This document shows positions 45,487-54,960 of a DNA stretch of 64,000 bases, in pieces. The stretch is from positions 15,780 to 79,779 of the forward strand of contig JAHPYY010000164.1 in NCBI GenBank assembly GCA_019058515.1, given 5' to 3'. This DNA is from Promethearchaeota archaeon (GTDB taxonomy: Archaea > Asgardarchaeota > Lokiarchaeia > Sigynarchaeales > SOKP01). How positions within the stretch are numbered: position 1 is the stretch's first letter; each line of letters opens with the position of its first letter. The notes under the pieces were generated by a model. The model was given only the letters and a program-made list of their open reading frames with translations, was not told the DNA's origin and ran no database searches. A program made the translations under genes and the position numbers.

Positions 45487-46338
45487 ATGAGTCAATCTTT
45501 TAACAGATTTATAGGGGATGTTAGAACTGACAGAATTAAGTATATTGCCGATCCTCAACTTAGAAATATTGTTAATGTCTCAATTGCTCTTGGACGTCCC
45601 TTATTAGTCAAAGGAGAACCTGGTACTGGAAAAACTCTGTTGGCACACGCTATTTCTGAAGCTTTAGGAAAGCGACTAATTATTTGGAATATAAAAAGTA
45701 CAACCGAAGCTATAGATGGGTGTTACATGTACGACACGGTACAAAGATTAAACGATAGCAGGTTTGGTTGCGAAGAGAGAGATGTAAACAACATACACGA
45801 TTATATTACCCTTGGTCCGCTAGGCGAATCGTTTGTATCCGATGAACAAGTAGTATTACTTATTGACGAAGTTGATAAAGCCGATATTGAATTCCCGAAC
45901 GATTTATTACAAGAATTAGACGTTATGGAATTTTATATAAAGGAAACTAAGGAATTTGTGAAAGCAAAACATAGACCTATAGTGGTTATTACTTCAAATA
46001 ACGAAAAAGAACTTCCAGATGCGTTTCTTAGGAGGTGCGTTTTTCATTACATCGAATTTCCTGAAAAAGATTTTATGGCAGATATCTGCAACCTTCATTA
46101 CCCAAATTTGAAGTCCAACCTTCTGGAGCAGTGCTTAAAGCATTTCTACGCGCTAAGAGCAGTTACCAAACTCAGGAAAATGCCTTCTACTTCAGAAATT
46201 TTAGATTGGATATCTGTGCTATTAAAAAGCGGTATAACACTTGAAGAACTGAAGAAAGGAATACCATTTTTAGGAGTTTTAATTAAAAAAGAAAAGGATA
46301 TGGAAATGGTTTTAGACAAAATTAAATTTCCTACATAG
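45487..46338 (+). CDS. MoxR-type AAA+ ATPase
   Basis: A 283-residue AAA+ protein. Walker A is GEPGTGKT at 43-50, Walker B is VVLLIDEVD at about 122-130, sensor 1 is ITSNNEKELP and the arginine finger is in AFLRRC. The C-terminal lid ends in IPFLGVLIKKEKDMEMVLDKIK. MoxR proteins act as chaperone ATPases with VWA proteins to insert metal cofactors or assemble complexes. The VWA partner is normally adjacent; here a candidate lies about 14.5 kb away (60882-62114). A decayed second copy of this gene's 3' end lies beyond the HNH gene. Confidence 0.85.
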   Translation: MSQSFNRFIGDVRTDRIKYIADPQLRNIVNVSIALGRPLLVKGEPGTGKTLLAHAISEALGKRLIIWNIKSTTEAIDGCYMYDTVQRLNDSRFGCEERDVNNIHDYITLGPLGESFVSDEQVVLLIDEVDKADIEFPNDLLQELDVMEFYIKETKEFVKAKHRPIVVITSNNEKELPDAFLRRCVFHYIEFPEKDFMADICNLHYPNLKSNLLEQCLKHFYALRAVTKLRKMPSTSEILDWISVLLKSGITLEELKKGIPFLGVLIKKEKDMEMVLDKIKFPT

Positions 46339-46569
46339 TAGTTGAGGTTGTCGTTTTCAACTCTTCCAAGGTTTTGCTAACTCGACTAAAATCTCGTTTC
46401 TCCTTTTTCTTTTTTATTTATTGACTCTTGTATCTTCTTAAGAAGTAAAATTATTCTTCTCTCCTCTTCTTAATGCTGATTGGATATCCAATCTTGTATT
46501 AATTTTTCAAATTCTCAGCATTTTAATTCACCCCTTTCATTTAAATGTTAAGACATTTGTTAGGATATT

Positions 46570-47973
46570 ATGTCAGAGAAAAATGATCCTTTCTTATCAG
46601 AAAAATTTATTGATGAGATTTCAAAAAAGATTCTGAATTACAATTGGGATGATTCAATAGTTTGGGAAATCACAAAACAGCAATACATACCAGCAATTAG
46701 AAATTATCGGACTGTGTCAATCAAAGTTTATCCCAAGCTTCCTTGTTCTAAGGTGAATCCCTTGTATAGACATAGAATTTGGATAACCAGAGTATGCAAT
46801 GATACATCCTTGAACAATGGGAAAAGATTAAGTAACAGAATTATTGGTAAAATATGTAATATAGATAAAGGTACTATTCAAAGATCAAGGGATAAGTTTA
46901 ATATAGATAGATATATGATTACTAAACCAAGTAAATATAAACCATCTCGTTCAAAAATACTTGATATAAGGAGAGAACATCAAGAAGTTATTTTAGAAAT
47001 CTTAAGGAAAAACCCTAATCATGTTTGGGCAAATAAATATCTAATACAGGAAAAACTAAAAGAAGGTATCGAGATCCATCATATTAATTTTGATAAACGA
47101 GACAACAGATACGAGAATTTGTGGATCTATGGTAGTAAATCTGAACATCAAAAAGGAGAAGCTAGCTTAAATCTGTGTTTTGAAAAGTTGATTAAAATTG
47201 GCTGGATTGAGTTTTCTCAAGGAAAATATTTTTTGAAGGAGGATTTTGATTATAAAACGATAAAAAGTAAAAAATCAAAATCAATTCTTGATCTTGAATT
47301 ACTAGATTATTACAAAGACCTCAGTAATATTAAAAAAGTTATTAAAAAAATTGATTGGAATAAGATCTCTCAGAATTGGGAGATAGAGGTTAATCCGCAA
47401 TGTTCTAATCAATACACTCCAAAAATCACAATTAAACTAGATCTTTTTAAAGGTTGTTCAAAAGAAAATCCATTGTATATACATAAGTTATGGTATAAAC
47501 GAGCCATTAATGATAAACGATTTTATTTACAAGATAAGGATATTGCTCAGATTTGCAATGAAGATTTAGAAAGAGTGAGACACTGGAAATTTCGCAAACA
47601 TAAACTTAAGAAATCTTTTTTGCCTAGGAGGACAAAAATTTCAACTGTAAGAATTAACGATGAAAACCATCCATTTGCTTTTGAAGGTAATAGAATGAAA
47701 TTACATAGATATATAATGGAGCAACATCTTTCAAAACATCCAAGTTTAGAAATCTCAAAAAAATCCTTAGTTAATGGAAAATATCTAAAACCAGAATGCC
47801 CAGTTCATCATATTAATTTTGATTATAGTGACAATAGTATTGTAAACCTATGGGTATTTCCAAGTAGAAAAGATCATCGCTCTGCTCATTATCAATTAAT
47901 AAAATTAGTTCCTAAGCTTTTCTGTAAAGGTTTGATAAAATTTAATGAAGGAATTTATGAATTGAATTTATAG
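46570..47973 (+). CDS. HNH-nuclease-like protein with two duplicated HNH modules
   Basis: A 467-residue protein built of two related halves. Each half has an N-P-L-Y-x-H-(R/K)-(I/L)-W segment, a helix-turn-helix-like stretch (ICNIDKGTIQRSRDKF and ICNEDLERVRHWKF), and an H-H-I-N-F-D-x-x-D-N-x-x-x-N-L-W motif (about 175 and about 427), which is the core of HNH homing endonucleases. The two His and the later Asn are where HNH metal-binding residues lie. The gene has about a quarter of the CpG of the adjacent MoxR gene, suggesting foreign origin. Probably a selfish-element nuclease or its derivative. Confidence 0.62.
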   Translation: MSEKNDPFLSEKFIDEISKKILNYNWDDSIVWEITKQQYIPAIRNYRTVSIKVYPKLPCSKVNPLYRHRIWITRVCNDTSLNNGKRLSNRIIGKICNIDKGTIQRSRDKFNIDRYMITKPSKYKPSRSKILDIRREHQEVILEILRKNPNHVWANKYLIQEKLKEGIEIHHINFDKRDNRYENLWIYGSKSEHQKGEASLNLCFEKLIKIGWIEFSQGKYFLKEDFDYKTIKSKKSKSILDLELLDYYKDLSNIKKVIKKIDWNKISQNWEIEVNPQCSNQYTPKITIKLDLFKGCSKENPLYIHKLWYKRAINDKRFYLQDKDIAQICNEDLERVRHWKFRKHKLKKSFLPRRTKISTVRINDENHPFAFEGNRMKLHRYIMEQHLSKHPSLEISKKSLVNGKYLKPECPVHHINFDYSDNSIVNLWVFPSRKDHRSAHYQLIKLVPKLFCKGLIKFNEGIYELNL

Positions 47974-48339
47974 ATAAAATAATTTTTATTAACTATTTTT
48001 TTTTTTAATACACTTTATATTAAAAGTCGATTGGATTGGGGTTTTACTTAAAAGTGGTATAAGTATAGATGAGTTAAAATAAGAAATGCCCTTCTTAGGA
48101 GTACTTATCAAAAAGGAGAAAGACTTGGAAGTTGTATTAGATAAAGTAAAATTTCCAATATGATCCAATTTTAATTCTTTTTAACCAACTAAAAAAGAAT
48201 GTTTTACAATTTTATTAATTATTGTTATTTAAATATTCTAAATTGAAGTTATTCTTCACCAGTTAAGACTTATTTAGTGGTTTTATCGAATAAATAGAAT
48301 TTAATAATTAAGAAAAAAAAGAAAGAAATTAATAATTTT
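47974..48339. other. Spacer around the MoxR remnant
   Basis: Apart from the MoxR remnant, AT-rich sequence without a recognised gene or RNA. Confidence 0.35.
48029..48163 (+). pseudogene. 3' remnant of a second MoxR gene
   Basis: Read in one frame this stretch gives DWIGVLLKSGISIDELK, a TAA at 48080-48082, then EMPFLGVLIKKEKDLEVVLDK and a final TGA at 48161-48163. Aligned by eye it matches about 33 of 45 residues at the C-terminus of the MoxR ATPase encoded at 45487-46338. Only the 3' end remains, with one in-frame stop, and the HNH gene occupies the place where the rest should be. Confidence 0.7.
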
Positions 48340-49809
48340 TTATCCAATTACATGATAATGTAAAGAGGAGTGAACATAATATCGAGGAGAAATAACATAA
48401 GCTAAAGGACGCCGTTTTATATAATTCGTCAAGTCTTTTTCCAGTAATGAATAAGCCATCAGATGAACTACTGGTACATACAAATATTTCCATTTTTCAA
48501 ATTCTTCCTTAGAAAAATTATTCTCAATTTTGAGGATTTCTTCATTCATCATCAGTAATAAGGAATATTCGATTAATTCGGGGATGAATTTTGCACTTTG
48601 TGCTCGCAGTATATTCGATTCTGCTCGTAATAGGATCATCCATGTTTCCTCTGGTGTCCATGGAAAGAGAGACGCTACCGTTGAAAAAATCTTGCCAACT
48701 AATGGGACATCTTCTAGTAACTCATCAAAAAAGCTAAACTTTTCTGGATTTTCTGCTAAAGCAAGAATAAAAGAGGCATAGACATTCTCCTCTATAATTA
48801 ATGACCCTGCTTGTTGTTTAGTCATAATTTGATTCAAATTAGAAATAAAAAATTCAATTTGTTGAATGTTTTCTTTATTCCTTGATGTCCATAGTGAAAA
48901 AATTTTTCCTAACAATTTTACCGGTCTTTTAATCCCCCTTACTTTTGCGTTATAATTATCAAGTATTTGAAATAATGCCTCTGAAGGATTATTTTCTCGA
49001 AATTCATTGGGCATGTTTCTCTGTAAGTTTTCAGCATCTCTATTGCTTTTTGGAATCGTCACATTCGGATCCTTCAAAATACTTAAGCTTGTTTCCATCA
49101 TTGTCCTTTCAGAAATGTCGTAATTGTAATTATTTCTCGTTATTGATTCAAAGACGCGTTCAAGGTTATTCAAATTTAAGTTTATCATATAAACTGCCCA
49201 GATTGCAGTGAATGAGTTCCCTGTCATTAATCTTCCCACATCGTAAATCAGTTGAGTAAATTTATCGTCTAAATCTGAAAGCATATTAATTAGTTCTTCT
49301 AAAGGCCGCGAAAAATATCGCTTTCTAGCTTTTATTTCGTCGTAAATTAAATGCCCTAAAGGAGTTATAATTACTGAAATTCCGTTAACTTTAACCAATT
49401 GTTCAATTGTTTTTTTTTCCGCATTAAGTCTTAGAATTTGGTCTTTAATGATGGTTAATTGAGAGTTAAGCCTATCAATTTGTTTTTTCAATTTCTTGTA
49501 TTTTCTTTTTAGCGAACTATTTTTACCGATGCGAATATAACCTATCATTTTTGACGGTAATGACGAACCATGTAAATCTCTCTCAACAGAAAGCATCTCT
49601 TTGTAAAGATGTCGATTTTCTGTTGTTAATTCATTAAAATTATTTTTCAAACTCTCTAATTCGGTTTCTATTTTCGTCCTAGGCGATTCGGGTTTATATT
49701 CCTTAAGACAAGAATATTTCTTTAACTCATCTATTTCTTTTCTCGAACATTTAATATCAGCTCGTTCTTTTACGGAGTTTAATATTTCTAAGGCTCTTTC
49801 ACATAGCAT
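48340..49809 (-). CDS. Coiled-coil protein of unknown function (last gene of a three-gene operon)
   Basis: A 489-residue, cytoplasmic-looking protein. The N-terminal region (about 35-140) is a long, charged coiled coil (KRKYKKLKKQIDRLNSQLTI and similar). The middle and C-terminal parts are helical with repeated hydrophobic helices, and include FSLWTSRNKENIQQIEFFIS and LFPWTPEETWMILLRAE. No known motif. It starts one base after the stop of the kinase-like gene (49811), so translation is probably coupled. A structural or regulatory partner of the other two proteins is inference. Confidence 0.55.
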   Translation of the reverse strand: MLCERALEILNSVKERADIKCSRKEIDELKKYSCLKEYKPESPRTKIETELESLKNNFNELTTENRHLYKEMLSVERDLHGSSLPSKMIGYIRIGKNSSLKRKYKKLKKQIDRLNSQLTIIKDQILRLNAEKKTIEQLVKVNGISVIITPLGHLIYDEIKARKRYFSRPLEELINMLSDLDDKFTQLIYDVGRLMTGNSFTAIWAVYMINLNLNNLERVFESITRNNYNYDISERTMMETSLSILKDPNVTIPKSNRDAENLQRNMPNEFRENNPSEALFQILDNYNAKVRGIKRPVKLLGKIFSLWTSRNKENIQQIEFFISNLNQIMTKQQAGSLIIEENVYASFILALAENPEKFSFFDELLEDVPLVGKIFSTVASLFPWTPEETWMILLRAESNILRAQSAKFIPELIEYSLLLMMNEEILKIENNFSKEEFEKWKYLYVPVVHLMAYSLLEKDLTNYIKRRPLAYVISPRYYVHSSLHYHVIG

Positions 49810-49810
49810 T

Positions 49811-51004
49811 TTAATTTAATCCCTCCATTAACGGAATTTTAACGTTTGGAACTTCTTCTATGTCAATTACTATTACTAAATCATTATTTATTATTTCAGA
49901 ATAAAGATAGGGATCCTTATTCAATGCTAATTGAATAAGTAAAGCCAACTCGTTTCGTTGTTCTTCCCAAGTAGGTTTGAATCCCATGAAATCTTTTCGA
50001 TAGGTATCAAGTTTAAGTAAAGCGAATAAAAATTCAAAAACTAGCTTTTGCCATTCTTTTTTTTGAATATCTACATACTCGTTAATCTTGATTTCTTTCC
50101 AGATAAAACCTTCAATATCGGTAAAGTGGATATTTCCATTCGGAGCAACAACGCAATCTTTATCAAGCCAAACATCTTGATAGATAATTCCCTTTAGATC
50201 GTTGCCATTAATTTGTAACGATCGTGAGAATAAAGTAAGTAAGGCAAGACCTGATCTAATAAAATTAAGTTCAAATTGCTCGACTTGCTTGTCATGGTTT
50301 ATTCCGAAAATCTTAAAAATTTCGCCTGGAGTAGTCATAAGATTCCGTGATTCAAAATATAACCGAATATTTGATGGAACGAGTCTAAGTACTTGATAAA
50401 AATTTTTGGGATATTTTCGAAACCAGTAAAATTTTTTAGCCAATTCTTCAACATCTGTCGGCATTTGAACAACTGCAAAAGAAGGACATATTAAAGCTCC
50501 ATTAATTGAATCTTTTTCTGCTATTCTTGAAAACTTTAACTCGTCGAATCCATTAATCTCACCTTGAGCGCCGTAGGGACTCTCTCCCATCCAATTTTCT
50601 GCCATAATTAGTCCACTGAAATCTGAAATAGAATCAATTTTTTTTATTAGCGATATATCTCTACAAGCTGCTTTTACCTTTTCTTTGGTGAAATTTCCTC
50701 CAAAAAACATATCCTCGTATGCCCCGCATCCTTTAATGGAAAGATAAAAAGTAGTTCCATCCACCTTGATTGAGCAACTTGGAATTATAGCATTTCTATT
50801 TTCGTCTTTTATTGCTTTATGTGATTTTCCTTTTATATCAGAAAGAATTGCAGTAGCTGGACCGAGATAAGTTGTAACCCATTTTTTACATGATTTGAAT
50901 TGATCGTTAAATATAATATCTTCTGGTTCCGCTTCATATAGGGTATGATTAATAGAGTTATTGAGAAAAAATTCATTTTGAGATATCGAAGTCGTTTCAG
51001 TCAT
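49811..51004 (-). CDS. Protein-kinase-like protein (second gene of a three-gene operon)
   Basis: A 397-residue protein. Features reminiscent of the kinase fold are F-Y-L-S-I-K (about 80-88, place of the VAIK lysine), and a loop at about 277-302 reading Y-Q-D-V-W-L-D-K-D-C then I-H-F-T-D-I-E-G, which aligns with the catalytic H-x-D and the metal-binding D-F/Y/I-x-G of aminoglycoside- and SelO-like kinases. The His of H-x-D is Tyr. This similarity is by eye, so an atypical or pseudo-kinase is possible. Its ATG overlaps the stop of the gene upstream (TAATG at 51002-51006). Confidence 0.5.
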   Translation of the reverse strand: MTETTSISQNEFFLNNSINHTLYEAEPEDIIFNDQFKSCKKWVTTYLGPATAILSDIKGKSHKAIKDENRNAIIPSCSIKVDGTTFYLSIKGCGAYEDMFFGGNFTKEKVKAACRDISLIKKIDSISDFSGLIMAENWMGESPYGAQGEINGFDELKFSRIAEKDSINGALICPSFAVVQMPTDVEELAKKFYWFRKYPKNFYQVLRLVPSNIRLYFESRNLMTTPGEIFKIFGINHDKQVEQFELNFIRSGLALLTLFSRSLQINGNDLKGIIYQDVWLDKDCVVAPNGNIHFTDIEGFIWKEIKINEYVDIQKKEWQKLVFEFLFALLKLDTYRKDFMGFKPTWEEQRNELALLIQLALNKDPYLYSEIINNDLVIVIDIEEVPNVKIPLMEGLN

Positions 51005-52671
51005 TAGAATCGTCTCACCTTAACTTTTGGCATTTTTTTACCGAATAAAGTAATTTTCCCTAACTCTTCAGAATCAAGATCATCGTATATATTTTTCGCT
51101 GGACTATTCCATTCTGCAATTTCTGTTATTGCCGTAATACAACCTAATTCTTTTAAGATTGAAAGTCGTGCGTTAACAATAGAACGTCCTATTCCTTGAT
51201 TTCTAAAAGCGGGATGTACATATAAACCATATAACCATCCTACTTTCTCAGCAGGAGTTGCAAATCCCACTCCCAGTAGTATTTTATCTCCATATATCTC
51301 AGGTTTTGGATAATTTCTTTTGACGATGTCGTTCAATATCGTTCTAATCCACGATTCTGAAGTTTGAGCTGCGGCACAAACAACCAGATCGCTTTTTACT
51401 GCATCTAATACCCATTTAGCGTATTTTTCTTTTCTTTTTCCCGCATCCTCGTTTGAAATTAATCTCATTATTGGATTTAGATCTTCCTCCATAGCAGGTC
51501 GAATCAATGATGCGTCAAAATTATAGGAATTGACTTGTAAGTTTTCAATTTTAAAAATATCAAATTTATCAACTACTTTATAGCCGGGGATTTTTTTCCG
51601 TTCTGCAAAAGCGAACTTCACATTAGCAAATTTTATTATTTCATCGATATATTCCCCAAAAAAAGAACCAATAGTTCCGTCTTCTTCAATAAACCCAATT
51701 CCTAGTAATTCATTTGAGTTGTGAGCTGTAATTATGCTTTTATCTTGTGCTTTCGCTCTAGCTATATATGCGTTTATTAATCCTGAATAAGGAGACTTTA
51801 ATACCGGTTTAATAGCGAAAGGTAAATCCTTCTCTATTATAATATCTTTATTAGTTTCGTGGCTTTTTGGTCTCCAACGATAATGTTCGTAAACTACATA
51901 AAGTAGGATAACAATTATCAAGAATGGAAACCAATACGCTAAAAGGTATACGAACACATTAAACGGTCGTAAATAGTTAGAAGTTGTTACAAAGATATAA
52001 GAGTCTAAATTGAAAGTTGACCAATGTCCGTCGCTAGTTCCCTCGTTAGTCTCGTGATAGATCTCTCCGATAAAATAACCCTCGGAAGTAAAGAAATCTT
52101 CAAAGGTATATCTAGAAGTAAATTGACCATAAGCATCGTCTCTTTGATATTCACCTGCTGAATATAGTCGTTTACCCGTGAATGGCATCAAAAAACCTAA
52201 CCAGATTAACCCATCACCAGTAAATTCATACGGAATTCCTAACAATTCGTACGAATCACCTGTAACACCACCTGGTATATGGAACCACACATTCATCCCT
52301 GAAGTATTGAATTCTTGATCAGTACCAGTAAGATATGAACCGTCTTCTAAAGAATAAGAGAATGTATACATTTCTTTTGCAGAATCATAATCCTCCAAAT
52401 ACCCCTCATAGCGCGCAGCGAATTGCCAATTAATTGAAGCCACTACATCGGCGCGATCTCCAATAAAGTCAACTTCGTAATGTCCGGTGGCTTGAAATTC
52501 CTCAGTATATCCTACATAGTAGCCTCCCGTTCCCAAAACATTCCAATTATAAGTATAATCAAATTCTATATCATGCGTACTTAAAGTTATTCCGAGATAT
52601 GGGATGCCGGGTAGCTGAACTATTACTGAAACTGCAACTAACACAAAAAGAAATATTGTTCTTTTTCGCAT
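51004..52671 (-). CDS. Membrane protein with extracellular domain and cytoplasmic GNAT domain (first gene of a three-gene operon)
   Basis: A 555-residue protein. A signal anchor lies at about 5-25, a beta-rich, aromatic, acidic outer domain at about 30-235, and a second hydrophobic helix at about 243-268 followed by basic residues, suggesting the part after it is inside. Then come a middle region (about 280-385) and a GNAT domain (about 390-540) with GLYVHPAFRNQGIGRSIV (the acetyl-CoA R-x-x-G-x-G motif). A receptor-like acetyltransferase is the natural reading. It starts an operon with a kinase-like and a coiled-coil gene, without gaps. Confidence 0.65.
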   Translation of the reverse strand: MRKRTIFLFVLVAVSVIVQLPGIPYLGITLSTHDIEFDYTYNWNVLGTGGYYVGYTEEFQATGHYEVDFIGDRADVVASINWQFAARYEGYLEDYDSAKEMYTFSYSLEDGSYLTGTDQEFNTSGMNVWFHIPGGVTGDSYELLGIPYEFTGDGLIWLGFLMPFTGKRLYSAGEYQRDDAYGQFTSRYTFEDFFTSEGYFIGEIYHETNEGTSDGHWSTFNLDSYIFVTTSNYLRPFNVFVYLLAYWFPFLIIVILLYVVYEHYRWRPKSHETNKDIIIEKDLPFAIKPVLKSPYSGLINAYIARAKAQDKSIITAHNSNELLGIGFIEEDGTIGSFFGEYIDEIIKFANVKFAFAERKKIPGYKVVDKFDIFKIENLQVNSYNFDASLIRPAMEEDLNPIMRLISNEDAGKRKEKYAKWVLDAVKSDLVVCAAAQTSESWIRTILNDIVKRNYPKPEIYGDKILLGVGFATPAEKVGWLYGLYVHPAFRNQGIGRSIVNARLSILKELGCITAITEIAEWNSPAKNIYDDLDSEELGKITLFGKKMPKVKVRRF

Positions 52672-53313
52672 TATAGTTTTACACTTATATTATTGAATTC
52701 TTGGTTTACTATTAAAGTAATATCACATGTTTATCTTGATTTATAAATTTGACTAGATTCGTCTTTATTAGTTCGAATATTAGTCTTGTGCTTAATATGG
52801 AGTGAAAAATGAGGTTTTAAATCCATGCAGAGAGATTATTGATGATGCTATAATAGTCTGGATATTATTAATTCTATGAAATATAAAATATATTAATGGA
52901 AGAATAATCATTGAGTTTTATAATTGGACTCTTTAAAGTAAGCTCATATTTTTTGAGATTTAAAAACAAATATTATTAATCTTATACGAAAAACTTACTT
53001 TTATCAATTAAATATAAATCTGAGGCATATTGAATTCATAAAAGCGTTCACAAAGCAGGCTAATTCTAAATAAATAAAAAAATAAGTCTTTTATTTAGAA
53101 AAATATTTTCACACCACTTTTTGAAAATTTAATTGTTATTAGCTTGATGTAAAAACCATTAAAAATTATAGAAGAAAATAAAGATTTGGCTAATTTTCTT
53201 TAAAATTTTATTGATTAGGATTAATTTTTTGTAAACCGTTTGTTTATCAATTCAAGTTAACTAGCATTATTTGATAATCTACTATAAAATTATTAAATAA
53301 ATGGTGAAATAAA
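52672..53313. other. AT-rich gap upstream of the three-gene operon and UspA
   Basis: About 640 bp, divergent promoter region for the operon to the left and UspA to the right. A 25-codon frame at about 52803-52880 (reading VKNEVLNPCREIIDD) has coding-like text, but no start signal is certain. No repeat or RNA was recognised. Confidence 0.35.
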
Positions 53314-53772
53314 TTGTATAAAAAAATTTTAGTTGGAGTAGATGAGTCTAAAGACTCAATAGACGCAGTAAAGAAAGCAATAGAATTTCAAAAAACCCAC
53401 CAGAGCGAAGTTGTGGTGTTTCATTCTGTTGTTCATAGCCTTTCTGAAATGGCACCTGTCTTTTCTCCGTTAGCTGGAGGAAGTGCGACAATTTCTTACA
53501 ATATACATGAAGATAATATTAACCTCGGTAAAAGAATTTTGAAAGATGTAGAAGATATGTTTTCTGATCCTAATCTTAAGGTTGAAACCAGATTAATATT
53601 TGATGTTCCTCCAGAAGACTATATAAAGAAAAAAACCATTGAAGAAGGATTTGATTTAATCATTCTAGGTTGTAAAGGTGCTCATTCAAAGTTAGCAAGA
53701 ACTTTCATAGGAACTATACCAAACAGCGTAGTAAATAATGCTACAAGCGTAGATGTGTTAATTGTAAGATAA
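53314..53772 (+). CDS. Universal stress protein (UspA family)
   Basis: A 152-residue UspA domain. KKILVGVDESKDSIDAVKKAIEF is the N-terminal strand and helix, and the ATP-binding G-C-K-G-A-H-S-K-(x)9-G-T-I-P-N-S-V-V (family G-x-x-G-x-x-(x)9-G-x-(S/T)) and VLIVR end the domain. The start is a TTG (53314), chosen because the family strand begins at residue 3. ATP binding is likely. Monocistronic. Confidence 0.85.
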   Translation: MYKKILVGVDESKDSIDAVKKAIEFQKTHQSEVVVFHSVVHSLSEMAPVFSPLAGGSATISYNIHEDNINLGKRILKDVEDMFSDPNLKVETRLIFDVPPEDYIKKKTIEEGFDLIILGCKGAHSKLARTFIGTIPNSVVNNATSVDVLIVR

Positions 53773-53841
53773 TAATTTCAAGTTTTTTTTCTTATTTTTT
53801 AAAAGAAATTGAGGGTAATTAGTACTTAAATTATAATCTTA

Positions 53842-54276
53842 TCACACTTTATAAGTCCAACCTAAACCTTCTGCAATTCTTCTAATTTGTTTAGGTAAAA
53901 TTCTTTCTAAGTTCTCCTCAAAATTAGCGCAATGATCGGTATTACCATCCCACTTTTCAATGAAATCTTCTCCATATGTATTAAAAAAGTTTTCAGAAAC
54001 GGCTTCAAGTTCTTTTAGAATATTTTTTTTCTTAATATTTTTATCTGAGTTTGCTACAAAAAGGAGTCCGTTCTTTTTAAGGATATTATATTTATTGTTG
54101 TTAACCTCAAAATTAGATAATCCAGCTTCACTTATCTCCTCAGCAAAAGAATTCAAAGCGCTCAACAACATGGCAAAAAACTGACTTTTCACTTTTTCTT
54201 CTTTATTGCTAAAGAAAACACCCATACCTGTATATGTAAGTATGTAAATATCTTTAATCGTTCTCAATGGAATCAA
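53842..54276 (-). CDS. Longin-like small protein 1
   Basis: A 144-residue protein, one of four tandem paralogues. The order is strand IKDIYILTYTG, strand GVFFSNKE, a long helix (FFAMLLSALNSFAEEIS), strands LSNFEVNNNKYNIL and LLFVANSD, and a second long helix (LKELEAVSENFFNTYGEDF), then a tail ending P-K-Q-x-x-R-I-A-E-G-L-G-W. This is the strand/helix order of longin domains used with small GTPases in trafficking. The exact family is not recognised. It is the last of the array. Confidence 0.65.
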   Translation of the reverse strand: MIPLRTIKDIYILTYTGMGVFFSNKEEKVKSQFFAMLLSALNSFAEEISEAGLSNFEVNNNKYNILKKNGLLFVANSDKNIKKKNILKELEAVSENFFNTYGEDFIEKWDGNTDHCANFEENLERILPKQIRRIAEGLGWTYKV

Positions 54277-54431
54277 CTTCTAAAAATATAGATAAAAATG
54301 TCAAAATACTAGTACTAATTTACGCTTATAAACTTAATTTATAATTTATACCAAAGAATCTCCACTTATATGATATCACTTAAATCTTCTTATAAGAAAT
54401 TGCTTCTTATAAAATAAAAAATAAATATCTT

Positions 54432-54848
54432 TTAATCCCAACCTAATCCTTCGACGATTTTTTGAAGTTCATTTGGCATGAAATGTTTTGAATCCTCTTC
54501 TAAACCTGCACAACATTCGATATCGCCATTAAAATTTTTAAAGTATTCTTCACCGTATCTATCGAAGAAGTTATCTGATATTTCTTCCAGTTCTCTTAAA
54601 ATAACTTTATTTCTGGTTTTTTTTTCCGATTTAGCAACAAAAAGAAGCGTTTTTTTTCTCAATACGCTATACTTATCATTCTTAAAATTAAGGCTGGTAA
54701 GCTTAGAGTCTCCAATTTCGCGTGCAAATGAATCCATAGCGGAGAGTAACATAGAAAATATATGGCTTTTTTCTTCTTCATTTTTATTTAAAGAGAAAAT
54801 TTCCGAACCGTTCTCAGTCAAAATCAATAAATTGTTAATTACTCTCAT
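54432..54848 (-). CDS. Longin-like small protein 2
   Basis: A 138-residue paralogue with LLILTENGSEIFSLN at the start, FSMLLSAMDSFAREIG as the first helix, LTSLNFKNDKYSVLRKKTLLFVAKSEK as three strands, and LRELEEISDNFFDRYG as the second helix. It ends in G-L-G-W-D. About 110 bp on one side and 155 bp on the other separate it from its paralogues, so each may have its own promoter. Confidence 0.65.
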   Translation of the reverse strand: MRVINNLLILTENGSEIFSLNKNEEEKSHIFSMLLSAMDSFAREIGDSKLTSLNFKNDKYSVLRKKTLLFVAKSEKKTRNKVILRELEEISDNFFDRYGEEYFKNFNGDIECCAGLEEDSKHFMPNELQKIVEGLGWD

Positions 54849-54960
54849 ATAACTAGAGATTCTTTGTATACCTCAAAATATTCAAGCAATTTTGAATTAA
54901 TAAATGTTTAGAATTTATGTATAAGGTAGTTAGACTAACTGTTAAACCCGATTTTATGAA

